This document shows, in pieces, positions 33,582 to 42,741 of a DNA stretch of 64,000 bases. Within the stretch, counting starts at the first letter, position 1; the number at the start of each line of letters is the position of its first letter. Below the pieces are notes generated by a model. It had not been told where the DNA came from and searched no databases. It saw only the letters and a list, made by a program, of their open reading frames with translations. The stretch spans positions 248,001 to 312,000 of the forward strand of contig NZ_JBBVMF010000003.1 in NCBI RefSeq assembly GCF_038150125.1. Direction: 5' to 3'. The position numbers were made by a program, and so were the translations under genes. The DNA comes from SW132 sp038150125 (GTDB lineage: Bacteria > Bacteroidota > Rhodothermia > Balneolales > Balneolaceae).

Positions 33582-33621
33582 ATGTTATGAATTTATGATG
33601 CTAAATACGGTTATAAGTCTC

Positions 33622-35028
33622 TTAAAAACCTACTGAATTTCGGTATGCCATTACCCTTTGAAATTGGGCGTCACCCTGGTCGATAACCTGCTGCAGCTTA
33701 TTAAATATTGCTCGCTGACGCTCTTCAAAATCTTCCAGAAAACGCTCTTCGCGGGCAATACGGGTGTCCAATCGTGAAATCTTCTGATCAACTCCGGATT
33801 CGAGTGATGAAATAATACCCCCCGACTTGGTAAATGCCTCAGCCTGTGTTTTCATTTTTGCGATAGCTGAATCTTCGCTTCTAAAAAGCGCTGCAATCTC
33901 TTCAGGCCGGGTAGAAAGAGCATCGTTTAGTAACTCCTCATCTTCAACAACCATCTTACCGTCATTTTCAAATCCAATTCCGATTTCGGTTAGCCGCGAC
34001 AAAGTGTTGGGGTCTGCACTGTCTGTTTGAAGCAGGCCGGTCTGACGTAAATCGAGCGTCAGGTTTCTGATTGACCGGAAATTTCTTAGCGGCCCTCGCG
34101 TATTTGAATCGCTGTTGATAAATGAACGTTCACGAATAATTTTGTTCATGTCGTTAAACGATGCCATAAAATCATCAATCGTTTCACGACTCGATTCCAG
34201 ATCTCGCTGTGCAGACATCTGAACATTTCCGGTGCTTTCACCACGGAGAGTGAACGAAAGGCCTGTAATAGCGTCACTCACCGTATTCTCACTGCGCAAA
34301 AATGTGACGCCGTCAATCGTAAACTGCGCATCAAGATTAGCTGCATCAGGCACCAGTTTGGTCATAGGATCCGTGACCCCGGCAAGAACGCCGGTTGCGC
34401 CAGAGAGCGTAAATGCGCCCTCAGAGCCTGACTTTGAGCTCCGAATAGAGAACTGAACATCGGTCCCCGATACATTAAAGACACTTGCGCTCGCTTCAGC
34501 GCCAAAGGTTTCGCTGATCGCAGTTGCAAAAACATCGAGCACTTCACGGTTGTTCATGTCCACCATCACGCCATTTTCGTCTTCTTTTTGTGTGGTGATA
34601 GAAAGTGTTTCCGTTTTGTCACCGATCGTCATTGTTACCGACCCGGCTCCCTGTGCTGCGAGATCAAAAGCTTCGCCATCCATAATTTGTCCCAGGCCAA
34701 TGTCATTACTCGCCAGCCGGTCTACCTGGATGTTGTAGTCAGATGGTCGGTCAAGGCCATCAGCCGAATTCATGGACACAACAGATTCATCAGAAGACGA
34801 GATCTTAATCGGCTGAAACCCGGTATTCCCCGGATTCTGAAATTCATCAATCTTACTCACAAATTTTGAGATCGCTTCACTTACATCACCCAGTGCCGTC
34901 TTACGCGCTTTCTGGTCTTTCTGCTGATCTTCAAACAGTAGTTTCTGGCGGCTTTCTATCTGCGTGAGCTGCTGTACGAAACTCTCATACGGGTTGTTTT
35001 GTCGGAATAAGCTTTGTACAGAATTCAT
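33622..35028 (-). CDS. fliD: Flagellar filament cap protein FliD (HAP2)
   Basis: A 468-residue exported protein. The N-terminus has NPYESFVQQLTQIESRQKLL followed by KTALGDVSEAISKFVSKIDE, the FliD_N helix pair. The middle is beta-rich, with the DFTIDGVTF-like segment AQFTIDGVTFLRSENTVSDA. The C-terminal domain ends SRLDTRIAREERFLEDFEER and FNKLQQVIDQ, the expected coiled coil. It caps the filament and folds flagellin at the tip. fliS lies 42 bases upstream, in front of it on the same transcript. Confidence 0.95.
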   Translation of the reverse strand: MNSVQSLFRQNNPYESFVQQLTQIESRQKLLFEDQQKDQKARKTALGDVSEAISKFVSKIDEFQNPGNTGFQPIKISSSDESVVSMNSADGLDRPSDYNIQVDRLASNDIGLGQIMDGEAFDLAAQGAGSVTMTIGDKTETLSITTQKEDENGVMVDMNNREVLDVFATAISETFGAEASASVFNVSGTDVQFSIRSSKSGSEGAFTLSGATGVLAGVTDPMTKLVPDAANLDAQFTIDGVTFLRSENTVSDAITGLSFTLRGESTGNVQMSAQRDLESSRETIDDFMASFNDMNKIIRERSFINSDSNTRGPLRNFRSIRNLTLDLRQTGLLQTDSADPNTLSRLTEIGIGFENDGKMVVEDEELLNDALSTRPEEIAALFRSEDSAIAKMKTQAEAFTKSGGIISSLESGVDQKISRLDTRIAREERFLEDFEERQRAIFNKLQQVIDQGDAQFQRVMAYRNSVGF

Positions 35029-35070
35029 GGGTCAGATTTTAATGTGTTAGATACGATTATAAAAATTGGC

Positions 35071-35385
35071 TTACCCAATCTTTGCCTTGTTTTGCCCTGC
35101 AACTTCCTGCCAGGCATCTCTCAGGGGTTCAAGAACTTCCCTGATCTCTTCGTACTGGCCTTTTCGGGACAAGCCCTGGCAATACTTGTAAAGAGAAAAT
35201 AGCTGGCCGGCCGGTTCATAATCGAAATTTAGTCCGGTAATAAGCGTAGAGAGAATCTCCCGTACCCGCTTGTCGTCTTCTCTGTATGTGGCCTGCAGAA
35301 CTAAGTCGTACATTTTTACCACCAGCTGGAGTGGTGAAGCATTTTTTACAGATTGCTGCTGATATACAAGTTGTGGATTACGCAT
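35071..35385 (-). CDS. fliS: Flagellin export chaperone FliS
   Basis: A 104-residue helical protein. YQQQSVKNASPLQLVVKMYD and LVLQATYREDDKRVREILST match FliS (Y-x-x-x-x-v-x-t-a-s-P-x-q-L-v-x-m-L-Y-d). LITGLNFDYEPAGQLFSLYKY is the conserved second half (L...LD.e.GGe.a..L..LYdy). It holds flagellin in the cytoplasm before export and may also sequester FlgM. First gene after the sigma-28 promoter at 35438-35464. Confidence 0.9.
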   Translation of the reverse strand: MRNPQLVYQQQSVKNASPLQLVVKMYDLVLQATYREDDKRVREILSTLITGLNFDYEPAGQLFSLYKYCQGLSRKGQYEEIREVLEPLRDAWQEVAGQNKAKIG

Positions 35386-35958
35386 AAGTGATTGTCATAA
35401 TGTTTAAATCAAGACTTAAACCGTCTGTCTGAGGCATTTATCGGCGATCAGCAGGGAAGGTTAAGACTATGTGCGGTTTATGAGAAATTTATAATATTTC
35501 TCCGAAAACGTTGTCAGTCGCAAAGTCCGCAAGCATCATGCCTACGTAAAAATTGTGACTGAAAATATTGTTTTGAATAGAATTAGCGATTTAGCCATTC
35601 CAGTTCAGGCAGAAATGAAGTTAAATTTATGTGATGCATGATTGATGGCTCCGCAATGCCCGTTTTTTTTCCTGCGGAGTAATTGCAAATAGGTACGGCA
35701 GTATTTTATCGTCCATTTGTGAATTTTATTAACGAAAACGGGCATCACCAAGGCGGAAAATATTTACCCTTAAAGGAAAAAATGGCATTCACTTTACCAG
35801 GTAGCATCAGAAAATAGACGTTACAAAAACAGGGAAATAGCTGATATTTAGTGATATGACGGCATTTGTTTGAACGAATAGGTGAGACGGCATCCTGTTT
35901 GCAAATCAACAGTTCGGAGACTTCATAAATATTCCCAAACCGATCAAACCGAACCGTT
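35386..35958. other. Divergent intergenic region between fliS and the giant glycosyltransferase gene
   Basis: No gene seen. It holds the leftward sigma-28 promoter. For the rightward gene the best candidate is TGGCATTCACTTTACC at 35782, a poor sigma-54 match, which I do not call. Confidence 0.5.
35438..35464 (-). promoter_or_regulatory. fliS: Sigma-28 (FliA) promoter of the fliS-fliD operon
   Basis: On the minus strand TTAACCTT, eleven bases, GCCGATAA. The -10 box is a perfect match to the sigma-28 consensus GCCGATAA and the spacing is exact; the -35 box agrees with TAAAGTTT in part. It lies 53 bases before the fliS start. Confidence 0.8.
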
Positions 35959-38900
35959 TTGAAATTACAACTTGCCAGAGCCCAAGCCCTTCTGAACCAG
36001 TCTAAACCAAAACCGGATGAAGCGATGAAAGTCCTTAAGCCGCTTGTGAACCGGAAAAATGCGCCGTGGCCGGTGTATCATTTTTCCGGCATCGCCTTTT
36101 TGCAGAAGAAAGAGTATGGCACAGCACTAAGTTTTCTGCTTGAGTCGGTACGGCAGGGAGCTGACGAGCCGGAAACCCATCACTCCATTTCTATCTGCTA
36201 CTTTAACCTCGGCAGTTACGAGGAGGCTGAAGAACACGCAAACATTGCGCTCGAAAAAAAACCGGAATTCTTTAAAGGCTGGCTGCATCTTGGCTCTATC
36301 TACAGGGCACAGGCTAAGCTCGAAGATGCATTGAAATGCTACCAAAAGGCGAATGCGCTTGATCAGAAAAGTGCAAGCGTAGCTTACAGAATTGCAGAGA
36401 TTTATAATGATCAGGGTGATTTAAACAAGGCGCTGGAACTGTATGAAATCACAGTTAAGGTGGACCCTGAATATTATGAGGCCTACCTGGCGAAGTCGCA
36501 GGTGCTTCGGAAACAGCGTAAATATGATGAAGCGGAAGAGTGTATTTACAAGGTATTAAAAGACGATCCAAAACATCTGGCTGCCCGGGTGGAACTGGGT
36601 GAACATTTTAAATATGCAGGAAACTACGAGAAAGCGATTGAGCTCTATGAAAAGATGATCCAGGAGTTTCCCAAAGTTGGCGGCATAAGGGTGAACTACG
36701 CGCTATGCCTGCAGGAGCTGGGGAGATTCGACGAATCTGAAAAACATTATATGATCGCGTTCAAGGATCAGCCTGAGTCATTTGAGTCACTGTCGAACTA
36801 TCTGATGGGGGTTCATTATAACCCTGAGAGAACCAAAGAAGAGATTTTTGAGGCTCATAAGCTTTGGGACCAGCACTTTTCACCTGCCGAAAAACCTAAG
36901 CGGCCCGTGCCGTTCAACTGCAGCAAAGACAAGAAAATACGACTGGGATTAATTTCCGGAGGATTCAGAACGCACCCTGTGGGCTGGATGATTACAAAGG
37001 CGCTGGAAAATTTGCCTTCCGATCAGTTTGAGGTGTATTGCTATACAACCAATAATTCGTACGATAAAATTACGCGCAGAATCCACGAAGCCACGGATAA
37101 ATGGCAGTCGGTTATAGGGTATAACGACCAGGTAATTGCCGGCATGATCAGAGAAGATGAGATAGATATTCTTGTTGAACTCTCTGGTCACTCAGCGGAT
37201 ACCCGTCTGAAAACAGTAGCACTGGAACCGGCACCCGTCATAGTAAAATGGGTTGGCGGGTTGTTTAACACAACCGGACTGAAATCAGTCGACTACCTGC
37301 TGACCGATCACTACGAAACGCCCGAAGGCGAAGAAAAATATTACACGGAAAAGCTGATTCGCATGCCGGATGATTACATCAGCTTTTTACCGCCTGATTA
37401 TGCTCCGGAAGTGTGTGAACTGCCTTCATTGAAAAATGGATATGTGACCTTTGGTTGTTTTAACAATCCGACGAAGGTTAACGATGAAATTTTGGTGAAA
37501 TGGGCACAGATCATGAATTGTGTACCTGAAAGCCGCCTCTTTTTGAAAAGTAAGCAGTATGACACCGAGGCATTGCGGGAGAGGATCATCAATACCATGA
37601 AAGAGAATGGGATCAGTGAAGACCGGCTTAGGTTTGAAGGATTATCTCCGCACGATGAACTGCTGGATAAATATAATGAAGTAGATATTGCTCTCGATCC
37701 ATGGCCATACTCCGGCGGACTAACTACGTGTGAAGCGCTCTGGATGGGTGTACCGGTGATCACGAAACCGGGACCAACATTTGCGGGCCGCCATTCAACC
37801 ACACACTTAATAAATGCCGGTCTGCCGGAGCTGGTGGCAGATACCTGGGAAGAATACATTGAGAAAACAGTAGAACTAGCAGCCGATCTTGAACAACTGG
37901 CTGAACTCAGAGCCGGGCTTCGAAGCCAGGTTGAAGGGTCTCCGCTTGCGGACGGACCAAGATTTGGTGCCCATTTCGCAAAAGCGATGCGAGCCGCGTG
38001 GCATCAGTGGGCTGATGGTTTTGAAGATAACAGCGAGAACTGGGCTAATCATATTGATGTGGATGCAGTTGACGATCAGCATATTGAGAGGACTGTTCAA
38101 CCCACGAAACCGTCTGACGATATGCAGGGAATGCTGGATAACATTGAACAGGAGATAAATGGATCTGCAATAAATGATTCGATGCATGCAGTTGATAAAA
38201 CTCCGGTAAATGGAAGTTTAAATGGTGTTCATGAAAATGGATCAGTCAGAGCTAATGGTTCGGAAAACAGTTCAGTAGCAAATGAAAAGAAGCCTGATGA
38301 ATATAAGATTGAAACGACCGATGGCGTGACAATCTGTACTCCTGCAGACCTGGAAATGATGACGCCATACGTTTTGCTGGAGCAAAAGCAGTGGTATGAA
38401 AACGAGCTGGATTTTGTACGTGACTTCTTAAAAGCCGGAATGAGTGTCGTGGATATAGGAGCCGGATTTGGCGTCTATGCGCTGCCGGCTGCTAAACTTG
38501 TGGGTGAATCAGGAAAGGTATTTGCATTTGAACCCGGCCCTGTCACGAAACATCATCTTGAGATGAGTAAGCTCGAAAACGGTTTCAAAAACCTGGAGGT
38601 GATCGGGAAAGCTGTGTCTGCAAAAAATGGTAAACACGCCTGGAAAACAGCCGACACACCCGAGCAGAACAGGCTGGATGAGACCGTTGAGGGAGAGGTT
38701 CAAACGATTAAACTGGACAGCTGGTGGCATTTTGAGGGAGAGCCGAAACTGGATGTTCTGAAAATAGATGTAAACGGAGCGGAAGCCGGGGTTCTGAAAG
38801 GGGCATCGGAGGTATTGCAACAGGAATCACCCGTGCTGTTGATTTCAATCACAGATCAGAGATCAAATGCCTTTGTGAGTGAGTTGAAAGAACACGGTTA

Positions 38901-41235
38901 TGCTCTTTATGAATACATCCCCGGCCCCGGAATTTTAGCTGAGCACGACATTGAGGCAGGTGCCGATCCTTATATGCAGAATTTGATCGCCGTCCCGGAC
39001 ACTCGAACGGAAGAGTTCAGGAAAGCCGGCTGGCTGCATGATGAATCAGTTCAACTTATAGATGTAGAACAAGATCTCTGGAAAACAGAACTGGGTAAAC
39101 TTCCATGGACCCATGAGCTGATGGAACAGTGGGAAAATCACGGTAATTCAGAAGGAATTGTAAGCTACCTGCAGGCACTGAACTATTTAATTGCCGCGGA
39201 GCAAATTGATGTCACAGATTCTGGAATTGATCAGTCCAGAAGCCAAAAAGCAGGTCTGCTGCTTAATGCGGCTCAAATTTTGATCGGCCTATACAACCAG
39301 GGTGCCAATAGCTCGTCAGTTGTGTTTACGCTGGTTCGGTCGCTGAATACCCTCGGCAAACGAAGCCAGGCCGTTGAAGTGATGCAAAAGCTGATCGAAA
39401 ACACTAAACTTGGCCAGGAGAACATGAACGTGGACCTGCCCTTCATGCTGCCCATCCCCGAGCAGGACAAAGCCTCCATCAAAACCGACCTTAGCAAATG
39501 GCTGATGGTGCGTACCGTTGAAGCGTGGATCTTGCTGAAAGATTGGACGACGTATTTGAGTGGGGAGCAGGAGCAGAAGTTGTTGGAGGTTTTGGAAGGG
39601 AATGTGGAGGTAAGTGATACCTTCGATCGCTCGATCCAAATGCATCATTATCTAAAAGATGAAGAAAAAGACTTTGTTCTGATCAGGGATTTCTTTAGTT
39701 CAAATCCTATATATCCTGTTACTTCAAAAGAGATTACTTTCAGTCCAGATCGGAGTGACTATTTTAAAACTATGGTTAAGATGATCCTTGAAAAAGGAGC
39801 TGTCGGATCTTCATCACACTCTCTGCCAGGGGAATTGGTGGTTTCTCTTACTTCCTATCCAGACCGGTTCAATCACCTGCCATTGACACTCCTAAGTTTG
39901 ATCAAGCAATCTGTATCACCTGATAAGATCATACTTTGGATCGCAGAAAAAGATAGAAATGCGTTGACCAAAGATATTCTTCAGTTTGAAGATTGTGGAG
40001 TAGCTATCCGTTTTTGTGAAGACTTGAAGTCTTATAAAAAGATCATTCCTACCTTAGAGAACTATCCGGAAGCGTTCATCATTACAGCAGATGATGACCT
40101 CTACTACAATAAGAGATGGATTCAGGGATTGGTTCAGGATTATGAGTCAAATGAATGTGTTGTTGCTCACAGAGTTCATCGAATCCGGTTTGATAATACT
40201 GAGCAATTACGACCATACAAAGAGTGGGGATGGCAATATCGCGAAAGTTTTAAGCCATCAGAATTGAATTTTCCTACTTCTGGAGCGGGTACACTATATC
40301 CTCCTGGAATTTTCCATAAAGATGTAACCAATACTGAGTTATTTCAGAGATTGTCGCCCACCGCAGATGATGTTTGGCTTTATTTTATGGTGAAAATGAA
40401 TGGAGGGAAATTTAAAGTAAGCCGTTATGAACATAAGCTGATAGAGTGGAAGCAAGAGAACCAAAACACATTGTGGAAAGAAAACCTGATTAATGGTAAA
40501 AATGATGAGCAGATTCAAAGAATCATTGAAAAATATGGTGTTCCAATTAAAACTTCTTCGGAACCTGTTTTTACAGTTAGAAGTAATGCAGGAAATTATA
40601 AAATGTTACTACCTCAGTGGAAAAATGACCACATCCAAAGAATTATTGCAAATTCAGGACGACCCTATGAGGAAAAAATGCTCTTTGATATGAAGGGAAG
40701 AGTAAAAGAGGGAGATCTAATTTTAGATATTGGAGCTAATATTGGAAATCACTCTTTATTTATGGCTAGTATTGGTAAGTGTAAAGTGATTTCCTTTGAG
40801 CCAAATAAGCAGTTAGCAGAAAGTTTACGAAGAAGTATTGAAATAAATAAGCTGTCAAATAACATTCAACTTGTCCAAAAAGGGGTAGGCAGAAAAAAAT
40901 CTTTTGCTAATTTTAAAGATAACATTTCATTCAATTTAGGTGCTCAAAGTTTATCAATCACTGATGATAATGATGGAGCTATAGAGGTGATAACATTGGA
41001 TAGCATCGAGATTCATGACAATATCATTTTAATTAAAATTGATGTAGAAGGAATGGAGCTAGATGTTTTAAAAGGAGCCAAAAATACGTTGATAGAGCAT
41101 AAACCAGTTTTATATCTTGAAGCAGGGAAAAAAGAGGACTTTTTGCTACTAAATGAATTCTTGGTGGAGATGGGTTATAAGTATCAAGCGACGTTCAATG
41201 CTACTCCTACTCACTTATTTATCAACAAGGCTTAA
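35959..41235 (+). CDS. Giant multidomain protein: TPR + OGT-like (GT41) + FkbM methyltransferase + glycosyltransferase + second FkbM methyltransferase
   Basis: A 1758-residue protein directly upstream of the flagellin genes. Residues 1-300 are about eight TPR repeats. Residues 326-695 match SPINDLY/OGT-type O-GlcNAc transferases (LGLISGGFRTHPVGWMI, then DIALDPWPYSGGLTTCEALW). Residues 700-780 form an Asn/Gly/Ser-rich linker. Near 831 (VVDIGAGFGVYALP) and 931 (VLKIDVNGAEAGVLKGA) lies an FkbM methyltransferase. A helical part follows to about 1225. A glycosyltransferase with AFIITADDDLYYNKRW is near 1376, and a second FkbM domain has LILDIGANIGNHS at 1588 and LIKIDVEGMELDVLKGA at 1691. The first 1225 residues and the remainder differ in base composition (the rest is AT-richer), which suggests a fusion. 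Likely role: adding and methylating O-linked sugars on flagellin in the cytoplasm. The start codon at 35959 is a TTG or similar non-ATG, so the exact N-terminus is uncertain. Confidence 0.85.
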   Translation: MKLQLARAQALLNQSKPKPDEAMKVLKPLVNRKNAPWPVYHFSGIAFLQKKEYGTALSFLLESVRQGADEPETHHSISICYFNLGSYEEAEEHANIALEKKPEFFKGWLHLGSIYRAQAKLEDALKCYQKANALDQKSASVAYRIAEIYNDQGDLNKALELYEITVKVDPEYYEAYLAKSQVLRKQRKYDEAEECIYKVLKDDPKHLAARVELGEHFKYAGNYEKAIELYEKMIQEFPKVGGIRVNYALCLQELGRFDESEKHYMIAFKDQPESFESLSNYLMGVHYNPERTKEEIFEAHKLWDQHFSPAEKPKRPVPFNCSKDKKIRLGLISGGFRTHPVGWMITKALENLPSDQFEVYCYTTNNSYDKITRRIHEATDKWQSVIGYNDQVIAGMIREDEIDILVELSGHSADTRLKTVALEPAPVIVKWVGGLFNTTGLKSVDYLLTDHYETPEGEEKYYTEKLIRMPDDYISFLPPDYAPEVCELPSLKNGYVTFGCFNNPTKVNDEILVKWAQIMNCVPESRLFLKSKQYDTEALRERIINTMKENGISEDRLRFEGLSPHDELLDKYNEVDIALDPWPYSGGLTTCEALWMGVPVITKPGPTFAGRHSTTHLINAGLPELVADTWEEYIEKTVELAADLEQLAELRAGLRSQVEGSPLADGPRFGAHFAKAMRAAWHQWADGFEDNSENWANHIDVDAVDDQHIERTVQPTKPSDDMQGMLDNIEQEINGSAINDSMHAVDKTPVNGSLNGVHENGSVRANGSENSSVANEKKPDEYKIETTDGVTICTPADLEMMTPYVLLEQKQWYENELDFVRDFLKAGMSVVDIGAGFGVYALPAAKLVGESGKVFAFEPGPVTKHHLEMSKLENGFKNLEVIGKAVSAKNGKHAWKTADTPEQNRLDETVEGEVQTIKLDSWWHFEGEPKLDVLKIDVNGAEAGVLKGASEVLQQESPVLLISITDQRSNAFVSELKEHGYALYEYIPGPGILAEHDIEAGADPYMQNLIAVPDTRTEEFRKAGWLHDESVQLIDVEQDLWKTELGKLPWTHELMEQWENHGNSEGIVSYLQALNYLIAAEQIDVTDSGIDQSRSQKAGLLLNAAQILIGLYNQGANSSSVVFTLVRSLNTLGKRSQAVEVMQKLIENTKLGQENMNVDLPFMLPIPEQDKASIKTDLSKWLMVRTVEAWILLKDWTTYLSGEQEQKLLEVLEGNVEVSDTFDRSIQMHHYLKDEEKDFVLIRDFFSSNPIYPVTSKEITFSPDRSDYFKTMVKMILEKGAVGSSSHSLPGELVVSLTSYPDRFNHLPLTLLSLIKQSVSPDKIILWIAEKDRNALTKDILQFEDCGVAIRFCEDLKSYKKIIPTLENYPEAFIITADDDLYYNKRWIQGLVQDYESNECVVAHRVHRIRFDNTEQLRPYKEWGWQYRESFKPSELNFPTSGAGTLYPPGIFHKDVTNTELFQRLSPTADDVWLYFMVKMNGGKFKVSRYEHKLIEWKQENQNTLWKENLINGKNDEQIQRIIEKYGVPIKTSSEPVFTVRSNAGNYKMLLPQWKNDHIQRIIANSGRPYEEKMLFDMKGRVKEGDLILDIGANIGNHSLFMASIGKCKVISFEPNKQLAESLRRSIEINKLSNNIQLVQKGVGRKKSFANFKDNISFNLGAQSLSITDDNDGAIEVITLDSIEIHDNIILIKIDVEGMELDVLKGAKNTLIEHKPVLYLEAGKKEDFLLLNEFLVEMGYKYQATFNATPTHLFINKA

Positions 41236-41368
41236 ACTTAATACCAATGCGAAAGTTACATCTTCATATAGGATCCCAAAAGCCCAATACTGACTGTTGT
41301 CCAAGTTAGCCTAACCAAGACTGACTAAACATTTTATATAGGAAGTTCTAAAAAAGATTAAAAAATAT

Positions 41369-41395
41369 TTAAGAAGCGGATTTGCCCTACGATAA
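41369..41395 (+). promoter_or_regulatory. fliC: Sigma-28 (FliA) promoter of flagellin gene 1
   Basis: TTAAGAAG, eleven bases, TACGATAA. The -10 shares CGATAA with the consensus GCCGATAA and the spacing is exact. It lies 55 bases before the start codon and is repeated without change before the second flagellin gene. Confidence 0.75.
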
Positions 41396-41450
41396 ATGCT
41401 GTAACCAACGCAACAAAGCATTTATAAACAAAAAACAAAGGTAAACTATT

Positions 41451-42362
41451 ATGGCAAGTTTTGGTGATTTAAACAGAGTCAATACAAATATTCAGTCGCT
41501 GGATTCCCAGCTGTCGCTGAACAGAATTAACAGGGATCTTTCCGACAACCAGCTGAAGCTGTCGACCGGTCTTCGGATCAACAAGGCAGAAGATGATGCG
41601 GCCGGATATGCGATCGCAACGAAATTGAACAGCCGGGTGGCCGGCCTTGAGCAGGCAATGTCTAACGTGGGCGATGCCAAGTCGGTTCTTGATATTGCAG
41701 AGTCAAGCTTTGACACGGTGATGGACAACCTGATTGAAATGAAGTCTCTGTCGACTCAGGCAGCGAATGATACGCTTGGCGCTGAAGAACGGGGCTACAT
41801 TGGTGACCAGATTTCCAAACTAGCCGAAGACATCAACGATATCGCTGACCAGACAGTATTCCAGGATACGCAGTTATTGAACGGTGCTGATGGTGGATAT
41901 TCAGGATCTGTAGATCTGACATTCCAGGTTGGAGAGCGGGCATCAGATACATTGGAAGCATCTATAGATGCTGTGAATGTATCTGAACTTTTTGATGGCG
42001 CAGGTACTGGTTCGATTTCTGTGTCAACGGCTGGAGCTGGTGCTCTGTCGTTCGCTGATGGTGCCACGCAAGCAAGTGCTGCGGACTATCGCGGGTTCCT
42101 TGAAGGTATCGACGGTGCAATTGAGTCAATGAACGGCCGTGTGAACGAAATCGGTATGACCCAGTCCTCACTGAGCATCCGTGAAGTCACGCTCTCGCAG
42201 TCAATCAGCGCGAACAGTTCCGCATCGAGTAGAATTATGGACGCCGATTTTGCCAAAGAGCAGAGTGAGTCTGTCCGTCTTCAGATTCTGCAGCAGACCG
42301 CAACGTCCGCACTGGCCCAGGCCAACAACGGACCTCAGTCCGTTCTCGGATTCCTCGGCTAA
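41451..42362 (+). CDS. fliC: Flagellin, copy 1
   Basis: A 303-residue flagellin. The N-terminal D0/D1 part contains QSLDSQLSLNRINRDLSDNQ, LKLSTGLRINKAEDDAAGYA and the conserved helix after it. The C-terminal part has IMDADFAKEQSESVRLQILQ then QTATSALAQANNGPQSVLGFL. The central D2/D3 domain is short (about residues 150-215). Ser and Thr in that loop (SGSVDLT, GTGSISVSTAG) are possible O-glycan sites for the giant transferase just upstream. The encoded protein is identical to that of copy 2. A terminator follows at 42402. Confidence 0.98.
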   Translation: MASFGDLNRVNTNIQSLDSQLSLNRINRDLSDNQLKLSTGLRINKAEDDAAGYAIATKLNSRVAGLEQAMSNVGDAKSVLDIAESSFDTVMDNLIEMKSLSTQAANDTLGAEERGYIGDQISKLAEDINDIADQTVFQDTQLLNGADGGYSGSVDLTFQVGERASDTLEASIDAVNVSELFDGAGTGSISVSTAGAGALSFADGATQASAADYRGFLEGIDGAIESMNGRVNEIGMTQSSLSIREVTLSQSISANSSASSRIMDADFAKEQSESVRLQILQQTATSALAQANNGPQSVLGFLG

Positions 42363-42401
42363 GACCGGACTCGGAATCTGATATAAGAAGTAAACTTATT
42401 C

Positions 42402-42437
42402 AAAAGCCTCTCGAAATAATCGGGGGGCTTTTTTTTG
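42402..42437 (+). terminator. Rho-independent terminator of flagellin gene 1
   Basis: AAGCCTCTC, an A/T-rich loop, GGGGGGCTT and then eight T. Confidence 0.85.
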
Positions 42438-42440
42438 TTT

Positions 42441-42472
42441 CAGGGTACAGGGCGCAAGGTTCAAGGTGCAGG
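42441..42472. repeat. Degenerate heptamer array (reverse orientation)
   Basis: Read on the minus strand: CCTGCAC CTTGAAC CTTGCGC CCTGTAC, four units that vary around C(C/T)TGNNC with a seven-base period. It lies directly after the flagellin 1 terminator. Confidence 0.7.
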
Positions 42473-42593
42473 AGGGCGGCAAGGAATACTTCAAAATTTA
42501 ATGAGTGAACTGCAGTGAACAACGTAAGCCTGGAAAATCTGCAATTTTTAATATTAAATTTGACATGCACGGATGGCCATGTTCAATTTCTTA

Positions 42594-42640
42594 CTTGAGC
42601 CTTGAGCCTTGAGCCTTGAGCCTTGAGCCTTGAGCCTTGA
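42594..42640. repeat. Heptamer tandem repeat (CTTGAGC)n
   Basis: Six perfect units of CTTGAGC and five bases of a seventh. It ends just before the duplicated flagellin promoter segment. Confidence 0.95.
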
Positions 42641-42659
42641 AAAAAATATTAAAAAATAT

Positions 42660-42686
42660 TTAAGAAGCGGATTTGCCCTACGATAA
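42660..42686 (+). promoter_or_regulatory. fliC: Sigma-28 (FliA) promoter of flagellin gene 2
   Basis: The same boxes and spacer as for gene 1 (TTAAGAAG, eleven bases, TACGATAA), 55 bases before the start at 42742. Confidence 0.75.
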
Positions 42687-42741
42687 ATGCTGTAACCAAC
42701 GCAACAAAGCATTTATAAACAAAAAACAAAGGTAAACTATT

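Noticed and set aside
35782..35797. TGGCATTCACTTTACC as a sigma-54 promoter for the giant gene
   Set aside because: The -12 element lacks the conserved GC pair (TTAC in place of TTGC), and R at the middle position is not met. Too weak to call.
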